From positions 1 to 44,654 of IMG/VR virus record IMGVR_UViG_3300021963_000220: a DNA stretch of 44,654 nucleotides; one strand, 5' to 3'. Source of the stretch: a virus. Shown one piece after another: positions 39,597-44,654 of this stretch. Position 1 is the stretch's first letter. Every line of letters begins with the position of its first letter. The translations under genes were made by a program, and so were the position numbers. Below the pieces are notes generated by a model. The model searched no databases, had not been told where the DNA came from, and saw only the letters and a list, made by a program, of their open reading frames with translations.

Positions 39597-40049
39597 TTGG
39601 CAACAAACACAAACATTACAGAACAAAAACCCGCAGTTGTTGAAACTACAACGCCGGTTAAGAAAACGGCCAGAAAGAAAAACTATTTAAACAATAGGGA
39701 TTTATACGATCAAATCGTAATTTCAAAAGAGCAAGAAAAGCTAACTAAAGAAGCAGAAAAAATGCTTATTCTTTTGGCAGAAAAAGCAATTAACAGAATG
39801 AAATACGTTGATGAAAAAGACAGAGAAGATTGTCTATCATTCGCTATTTTGGATTTGTTAAAGTATTGGAAAGGCTTTAATCCTAAATACACCAATGCAT
39901 TTGCATACTTTACAGAAATAGCTAAAAGAGGTTATGCTAAAGGTTGGAATGCAATTCACCCAGAAAAATACAAAGGTACTATCTCATTAAATAAAGCTAA
40001 TTCTCACAATGGAGAAGACAGTGATATGGGTGGAATTTACACAATATAA
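39597..40049 (+). CDS. gp55: Late sigma factor gp55-like
   Basis: The 150-residue protein starts at TTG (39597), as no in-frame ATG is nearby. After a disordered 28-residue head, NYLNNRDLYDQIV matches T4 gp55 NYVNNKELLQAII. The core MLILLAEKAINRMKYVDEKD...DCLSFAILDLLKYWKGFNP...AFAYFTEIAKRGYAKGW follows gp55's reduced sigma-2-like domain (gp55: [22 protein letters not shown]). gp55 binds RNA polymerase and recognises only a -10-type late box. T4 gp55's clamp-binding tail (SLDFLYE) is not apparent; this one ends GGIYTI. It presumably reads late promoters such as the GATATATAAT boxes. Confidence 0.75.
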   Translation: MATNTNITEQKPAVVETTTPVKKTARKKNYLNNRDLYDQIVISKEQEKLTKEAEKMLILLAEKAINRMKYVDEKDREDCLSFAILDLLKYWKGFNPKYTNAFAYFTEIAKRGYAKGWNAIHPEKYKGTISLNKANSHNGEDSDMGGIYTI

Positions 40050-40051
40050 TA

Positions 40052-40537
40052 ATGTCAATAAAAAACGTAAGACCTACAAAAAAGTCAGGATTCAATCAAG
40101 GTTACTATATACCTAATGATCCAACTAAATATGTTGGTCCTACACCGATCATATATAGATCTTCATGGGAAAGAAAGTTTATGATGTGGTGTGATAACAA
40201 TGACAAAGTTATGATGTGGTCCAGCGAGCCGGTCCAAATAGAATACATATCTAGGGCGGATAATAAAAAGCATATATATTATCCAGACTTCTATATGAAA
40301 GTTCTTCAAGAAGATAATAATCTTAAAGAATTTCTAGTAGAAATCAAACCAAAACAACAATTGATAAAACCAGAGCCCCCAAAAAAAGCTTCTAAAAAAG
40401 CTTTAAGTTCATATCAATTTTTAGCAGAACAGTATATTAAGAATTTAGACAAATATACGTTCGCAAAAGAATATTGTAAAAACAGAAACTGGAATTTTAT
40501 AGTTTTAACAGAAGACTCGATTAATGGATTACGTTAA
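40052..40537 (+). CDS. gp4: Head completion protein gp4-like (TnsA-type nuclease fold)
   Basis: The 161-residue protein (T4 gp4: about 150) carries the family's marks: YRSSWERKFMMWCDNN, VMMWSSEPVQIEYIS, YYPDFYMKV and FLVEIKPKQQ. Together SWE, PDF and EIK give the E-D-ExK site of a TnsA-like endonuclease. In T4, gp4 (also called gp50) acts late, after DNA packaging, to prepare heads for tail joining. It starts two bases after the sigma gene and overlaps the next gene by 14 bases. Confidence 0.82.
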   Translation: MSIKNVRPTKKSGFNQGYYIPNDPTKYVGPTPIIYRSSWERKFMMWCDNNDKVMMWSSEPVQIEYISRADNKKHIYYPDFYMKVLQEDNNLKEFLVEIKPKQQLIKPEPPKKASKKALSSYQFLAEQYIKNLDKYTFAKEYCKNRNWNFIVLTEDSINGLR

Positions 40538-41141
40538 GAAAGAAATATTGAAAATGATCAAAGAAAACAAGAGCAAAAAAGAAGCTCGAAATGTTTCTGA
40601 GAAATGGTTTTCAGATGCTCTCAAAAGCAGAAAAGATAAATCGGTCGAGCGTGTTATTAAACCCTTTGAACCGGGCAAAATTTATGTTTTTGATTATGTC
40701 AATCCAGTAACAAAAGAAACTTTAGAATGGTGGGATATGAATCCAGTCGTTCTAGCTCTTTTGCCAATAGATAAAACAACAGAATGTGGTATTAACTTAA
40801 ATTTATTACCAGTTAAATTCAAAGAAGAATTCTTAGATAATTTCTATAAAATGTACCACTCTCAAATAGCTGCTCAAAAAACAGGTATTAAAAAAGATAA
40901 CGCTAGTTTACAAAGTCCATTAAGATCTTTAAAATACGAAGTTGTTAAGAGATATTTAGACAAATATGGCTTTGGATTTGCTATAAGAAGATATAAAACA
41001 CATCTTAAAAAGAATCAAGCCGTAGTATCTTATGAGAGCTGGGCTAAAATAGCTTTATGTGATTTTATAAAGTTAAATGGTGCTAGTCCGTGGAAAATCA
41101 AGAGACTTTTCACAGAGTACTATAGAAATATGAATATATAA
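40524..41141 (+). CDS. Conserved T4-like virion or assembly protein of unknown function
   Basis: The 205-residue protein has a basic N-terminus (KMIKENKSKKEARNVSEKW) and the segment PGKIYVFDYVNPVTKETLEW followed by WDMNPVVLALLP. I recognise this as a recurring domain in T4-like and cyanophage proteins (pattern: FxYxxxTxxxLxYYDxxPLV) whose role I cannot name with confidence. The C-terminal part is basic and helical (FGFAIRRYKTHLKKNQ). It lies between the gp4-like gene and the portal gene, which suggests head or neck assembly. Confidence 0.55.
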   Translation: MDYVKKEILKMIKENKSKKEARNVSEKWFSDALKSRKDKSVERVIKPFEPGKIYVFDYVNPVTKETLEWWDMNPVVLALLPIDKTTECGINLNLLPVKFKEEFLDNFYKMYHSQIAAQKTGIKKDNASLQSPLRSLKYEVVKRYLDKYGFGFAIRRYKTHLKKNQAVVSYESWAKIALCDFIKLNGASPWKIKRLFTEYYRNMNI

Positions 41142-41142
41142 T
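41134..41142 (+). promoter_or_regulatory. ATATATAAT box before the portal gene
   Basis: ATATATAAT, the candidate late core without the leading G, overlaps the previous stop and lies 29 bases before the portal ATG. Confidence 0.4.
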
Positions 41143-41171
41143 TAAATAAGTAAAAACTAAATACAAATATA

Positions 41172-42794
41172 ATGGCAGGATTCGTAGACAGAAACGGACC
41201 GTTTAGTACAGGTAAAAGACCTTTTAGGTTGAGCGATACTCTTAAGAAGTTATCGTCGTTCGGTATGTATTATGACGACTTAGTATTAAGACAATCACAA
41301 GCGATCGGTCCAATGGAAGATCAATTTGGTTACGGCCAAATGAACTTAATGGGCGTAGATTCAGATGACATTTATGGTGCATTTGCTGCACTATCTATGG
41401 CAGATACTAACATGAGAAAGAACCTTCCGTTCTTTGACATGAATTATAAATCTAAAAGAGATGAATTAAGACAATTTTCTCTTTATGATGAAATCGAAGA
41501 CATTTTAGATATTCTTTGTGATGAATCTATTGTATTTGATGAGAAAAATTTCGTAGCAACACCAACCTTAATTGGTATGGAAGTTTCTGAAGAAGTTACA
41601 TCATACATGCATAAATCATTTAGAAATATCTACCAATATTTTGGATTTGCAGGAGATCAATCTGCATGGTTTTACTTTAGAAAATGGTTAATTGATGGTT
41701 ATTTGTCATTTGAGATTGTTTATAATCCAGAAATGACAGAAATTATTGGTTTCAAAGAAATTGATCCAACAACATTAGTTCCAGGTTACAATAAAGAAGA
41801 TGGTAAAAAGGTTTGGGTTCAGTTTAAAGATGATCCAATTAAAGAGCGTAAATTATATGATGCGCAAATTATTTACATCTCATACTCTTCTATTACTACA
41901 GCTTCACGTATCTCTTACGTAGAACGATTAATTAGAGCATTTAACTTATTAAGAGTTATGGAACATACCAGAGTTATTTGGGCTGTTACAAATGCTTCAT
42001 ATAGAATGAAATTTATTATCCCAGTTGGTGGTAAATCTAAAACAAGAGCAAAACAATCATTAGCTCAATTGATGAATAACTATAAAGAAGTAGTTGATTT
42101 TGATTGGGATTCAGGCGTTCTTAATACTAATGGTAAACCGATGCTTCAATTTAATAAAGAATATTGGTTACCTTCAAAAGACGGTGAACAACCAGAAATT
42201 GAAACTTTAGGTGGTGAAGGTCCTGAAATTAATGATGTTGAGTCTTTAAAATACTTCTCAGATAAATTAAAGCACGTTTCTAAGATCCCATATAGTAGAT
42301 TTATGTACGAAGATGGCGGTGGAGAAAACAACATGGCAGCTGACGGTATGATCAGAGATGAGATTAAGTTTGCTAAATTCGTTAACCGTCTAAGATCTTC
42401 ATTCCAAGAAATTTTAGTTAAGCCTTTATGGTTGCAAATGTGTATTAAATTCCCTGAATTCAAAGAGGATCCAATGTTTAGAACACAAATCGCATTAAGA
42501 TATAACGAAGAAAACATGTTTGCTGAAATGAAAAACATGGAAATTATGGAAAAACGTCTAGACTTTATTGGCAATATGCGTAATAACTTGATGACAACGA
42601 ATCCATTAACAATGGAAGAAGAACATTATTTCGATTTAGATTTCTTAGTAGATAAATACTTAAAGCTAAATAATGACGATAAAACAGCCAATGAAGCTGC
42701 TAAAGCAAGAACAGAAGCCAGAAAAGCTGCAGAACCAGAAGATCCAAACGCAATGGCTATGATGGGCGGAGTGCCAGGTGCTGGCGGATTCTAA
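41172..42794 (+). CDS. gp20: Portal vertex protein gp20
   Basis: The 540-residue protein (T4 gp20: 524) forms the dodecameric ring through which DNA enters and leaves. Family marks include FSLYDEIEDILDILCDESIVFD near residue 100, GYLSFEIVYNPEMTEIIGFKEI near 180, IIYISYSSI, VESLKYFSDKLKHVSKIPYSRF and the strongly conserved ADGMIRDEIKFAKFVNRLRS near 393. The C-terminus is flexible and glycine/methionine-rich (MAMMGGVPGAGGF). It precedes the core protein and protease genes as in T4 (20-67-68-21-22). Confidence 0.95.
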   Translation: MAGFVDRNGPFSTGKRPFRLSDTLKKLSSFGMYYDDLVLRQSQAIGPMEDQFGYGQMNLMGVDSDDIYGAFAALSMADTNMRKNLPFFDMNYKSKRDELRQFSLYDEIEDILDILCDESIVFDEKNFVATPTLIGMEVSEEVTSYMHKSFRNIYQYFGFAGDQSAWFYFRKWLIDGYLSFEIVYNPEMTEIIGFKEIDPTTLVPGYNKEDGKKVWVQFKDDPIKERKLYDAQIIYISYSSITTASRISYVERLIRAFNLLRVMEHTRVIWAVTNASYRMKFIIPVGGKSKTRAKQSLAQLMNNYKEVVDFDWDSGVLNTNGKPMLQFNKEYWLPSKDGEQPEIETLGGEGPEINDVESLKYFSDKLKHVSKIPYSRFMYEDGGGENNMAADGMIRDEIKFAKFVNRLRSSFQEILVKPLWLQMCIKFPEFKEDPMFRTQIALRYNEENMFAEMKNMEIMEKRLDFIGNMRNNLMTTNPLTMEEEHYFDLDFLVDKYLKLNNDDKTANEAAKARTEARKAAEPEDPNAMAMMGGVPGAGGF

Positions 42795-42818
42795 TAAAAT
42801 AAAATGAATACATATAAT

Positions 42819-43196
42819 ATGAAAAAATTAATTAAAACATTCGAACAATTTATATTTGAAGCTGAGGCCGTTAAGGCAGAAGATTCAGATGTTTATATCG
42901 ATGATGTATCGGCTGATGGTTCAGACACTGTAATTAAAGCTGTTGAAATTTTAGGAGCTATTAAGGCATCTGCAACAGAAAAAGAATTTAAAGACTATTT
43001 CTTTCAGCAATATGGCCAAACTACTTTAGCACCAGAAGATATGGCTAAACTTTGTAAATATTACAATGAATACAAAGAAGAAGAAAACAAAGAAAAGGCT
43101 GACTCTGAAAAAGAAGGTGAAGATGAAACTTCTACTGAAGAAGATCCATTAGCAGGTTTAGACACAGATTTACCAACAGGAGAAGACGGAAAATAA
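42819..43196 (+). CDS. Acidic prohead core protein (gp67/gp68-like position)
   Basis: The ATG at 42819 is preferred to the in-frame one at 42804 because it gives MKKLIKTFEQFIFEAEA, a capsid-targeting-type N-terminus with a consensus cut, IFE|A, after residue 14. The 125-residue protein ends in a very acidic tail (EEENKEKADSEKEGEDE). T4 places the small core proteins gp67 and gp68 at exactly this spot, between portal and protease. gp67 likewise has an acidic tail. It probably helps shape the scaffold core and is degraded or cut during maturation. Confidence 0.68.
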   Translation: MKKLIKTFEQFIFEAEAVKAEDSDVYIDDVSADGSDTVIKAVEILGAIKASATEKEFKDYFFQQYGQTTLAPEDMAKLCKYYNEYKEEENKEKADSEKEGEDETSTEEDPLAGLDTDLPTGEDGK

Positions 43197-43225
43197 TAAT
43201 ATTAATTTTTTACATTTTAAACAAG

Positions 43226-43235
43226 GATATATAAT
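43226..43235 (+). promoter_or_regulatory. GATATATAAT box before the protease gene
   Basis: An exact copy of the candidate late element, 22 bases before the ATG at 43258. Confidence 0.45.
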
Positions 43236-43257
43236 CCAAAATATACTATAAAAATAT

Positions 43258-44654
43258 ATGAATACAAATTCAAAACTTTTGATTCTTGAAAGAAGTGGTT
43301 CTACATTAGCATTCGCTCAAGATAATTCAGGCGCTTATGTTCTTGAAGGCGTGTTCGGTGAAATCGATAAGTTAAACAGAAACAATCGTATCTATACCGA
43401 AGACGAATATTTACCGCAAGTAGAAAGCCTTCAGGCTAAAATCAAATCATCTAAACTATTAGGTGAATTAGATCACCCACAAAACTTTGACATTTCTTTA
43501 AAAAATGTTTCTCACATTATTGAAGAATTAAGATATGACAAAGACAAGAAACAAATCCTTGGAAAAATTAGATTATTAGACACTGATGCTGGTAAACAAG
43601 CTAAAGCATTAGTTGACGCTGGTGTACCTTTACACATTTCTTCTAGAGCGGCTGGTACAGTAGAATCTAATGGAAAAGTTAAAATCAAACAATTATTTAC
43701 TTATGATTTAGTTGCAGATCCTGGATTTGCTAATGCTGAATTAAAAAGAGTTAATGAAGCTTTTGGTTTTGAAGATAATGAAGATCTTTTAATTTACGAA
43801 ATCAACCCAACTGATAATAAACAAACACAAATAAAAGAAGAACAAAACATGGAAAACGCAAGATTCGTTAGTACTGATGACTTCAATAGTTATTCAAAAT
43901 ACTTAGCTGAAGAAATCAAAGCTTTAAAAGAATCTCTTACAGCATTAACTAGCTCTGAGTCTACTAACGAAGAGATTAAAAATCTAAAAGAGTATTCTTC
44001 TTATATAGCTGAAAAATTAAACCAAGCAATTGCTTATTCTGAGCACGTTGCAGAAAAAGCTGATCAAGGAATTCAGTTCGCTGATTCATTAGCAGAAAAA
44101 TTAGACCAATCAATTCAATATTCTGAGCACATCGCAGAAGGTGTTGAAGCTATCAAAGGTTACACTAACTATTTAGCTGAGTCTTATAACGAAGGAGTTA
44201 TGACACACGAAAATGTAGTTAAATATGTAAACTATTTAAAAGAAAACTTAGAGAAAGTTACTGAATACGCAGAATACGTTGCAGAAACTGTAAACTCTAA
44301 CTTATTAATGGAAGATGATACTGATGCAGGTAAAGAATTAACTGAAGAGCCAAATGATAAAACTCCAGAGGTTATCGATGCAGAAGGTGAAAAATATCCA
44401 AAAGCAGAAGATGCAGCAGAAGATATCGAAGACGAATTAGAAAAAGATATCGAAGCTTCAAAAGCTGACGGTGAAGATACAGGTAAAGAAGTTACTGAAG
44501 AAGTAGAAACTGATGAAGAAGTTGCTGAAACTGAAGACAAAATGGATGCTTATAAGAAAGAAGTTACTGAGAAATTAGCTTCATTAGTTGAAAGCGCTAA
44601 AGCAAAATCAGTAGCAGAACCACATTTCTTTAAATTCATCGCTGAAGCTAAGAA
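43258..44654 (+). CDS. gp21: Prohead protease gp21 fused to a gp22-like scaffold (runs off the window)
   Basis: The frame is open from the ATG at 43258 to the window edge (465 codons). Residues ~30-165 are the T4 gp21-type serine protease (family S80/U9): GVFGEIDKLNRNNRIY, LLGELDHP with His73, DISLKNVSHIIEEL and VPLHISSRAAGTV with catalytic Ser128 or Ser129. A possible self-cleavage site, VNE|A (after 167), ends this part. An internal in-frame ATG (43849, Met198) behind an A-rich stretch opens the scaffold. About seven 14-residue coiled-coil repeats (residues ~250-347; e.g. LAEKLDQSIQYSEH) come first, then an acidic region, then FFKFIAEA with a cut site IAE|A. In T4 these are two genes. The protease presumably matures the cargo proteins. 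Confidence 0.85.
   Translation, partial: MNTNSKLLILERSGSTLAFAQDNSGAYVLEGVFGEIDKLNRNNRIYTEDEYLPQVESLQAKIKSSKLLGELDHPQNFDISLKNVSHIIEELRYDKDKKQILGKIRLLDTDAGKQAKALVDAGVPLHISSRAAGTVESNGKVKIKQLFTYDLVADPGFANAELKRVNEAFGFEDNEDLLIYEINPTDNKQTQIKEEQNMENARFVSTDDFNSYSKYLAEEIKALKESLTALTSSESTNEEIKNLKEYSSYIAEKLNQAIAYSEHVAEKADQGIQFADSLAEKLDQSIQYSEHIAEGVEAIKGYTNYLAESYNEGVMTHENVVKYVNYLKENLEKVTEYAEYVAETVNSNLLMEDDTDAGKELTEEPNDKTPEVIDAEGEKYPKAEDAAEDIEDELEKDIEASKADGEDTGKEVTEEVETDEEVAETEDKMDAYKKEVTEKLASLVESAKAKSVAEPHFFKFIAEAK

Noticed and set aside
42146-42574. 142-residue minus-strand open frame opposite the portal gene
   Set aside because: It mirrors conserved portal sequence, has no leader or terminator, and has a composition typical of an antisense shadow.
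44232-44540. 102-residue serine-rich minus-strand open frame
   Set aside because: Its serine-rich composition is the antisense of the glutamate-rich scaffold repeats.
1-44654. CRISPR array, insertion sequence, integrase or lysogeny genes
   Set aside because: No regularly spaced direct repeats, transposase motifs, recombinases or repressors were found. The gene set is that of a lytic T4-like phage.

Overview
This window is about 44.7 kb of a T4-like myovirus genome. Recognisable T4 core genes are the single-stranded DNA-binding protein, primase, UvsY, UvsW, DNA polymerase, sliding clamp, UvsX, the gp41 helicase, gp46/gp47, a gp55-like late sigma factor, a gp4-like head completion protein, the portal, and a prohead protease with scaffold. 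The DNA is AT-rich. Almost every gene is on the plus strand, tightly packed, often with 1-20 base overlaps. Start codons follow A-rich leaders rather than Shine-Dalgarno sequences, and three leaders carry the TATATTTG box typical of Bacteroidota promoters. I infer a flavobacterial or other Bacteroidota host. One tiny minus-strand gene, ending in GQGR, supports this weakly.

Layout: (1) 1-1111 holds tail-type genes (tail-tube-like protein, glycine-zipper protein). (2) 1122-6404 is recombination and replication: RuvC-like resolvase, gp32, gp61, a small protein ending SLF, UvsY and UvsW. (3) 6441-16465 is an accessory block of proteins that look like packaged cargo. It has two ~750-residue proteins studded with prohead-protease-type sites, a ligase-like protein with a capsid-targeting-like N-terminus, an RNA-ligase/NMN-adenylyltransferase fusion, a PD-(D/E)XK nuclease candidate and smaller proteins. 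(4) 16521-17621 has small unknown genes plus the only minus-strand gene. (5) 17614-24906 is an enzyme cluster: SGNH-like protein, thioredoxin, two related helical proteins that may be amino-acid:DNA transferase-like, a fold-type-II PLP enzyme, a glycosyltransferase, UDP-galactopyranose mutase and a gp56-like dCTPase/dUTPase. I read it as a candidate DNA base hypermodification pathway, possibly with a galactofuranose step. (6) 24908-37878 is the replication core. Its DNA polymerase is split: exonuclease plus motif A upstream, motifs B and C plus the clamp-binding tail 4.2 kb downstream, with nrdB, nrdA, a cargo-type gene and the clamp gene between. UvsX, gp41, a gp33-like coactivator, gp47 and gp46 follow. 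(7) 37893-44654 is morphogenesis: gp15-like tail terminator, gp55-like sigma, gp4-like head completion protein, portal, acidic core protein, and a protease fused to a scaffold that runs off the window.

The parts connect. The protease at the right end probably matures the cargo proteins of region 3. The clamp, gp33-like and gp55-like proteins would drive late transcription, perhaps from a recurrent GATATATAAT box. Several proteins end in (S)LF, like the polymerase, and may dock on the clamp. No tRNA, CRISPR array, insertion sequence, integrase or homing endonuclease was seen, and no gene-free stretch exceeds 300 bases. All functional calls rest on motif recognition by eye.
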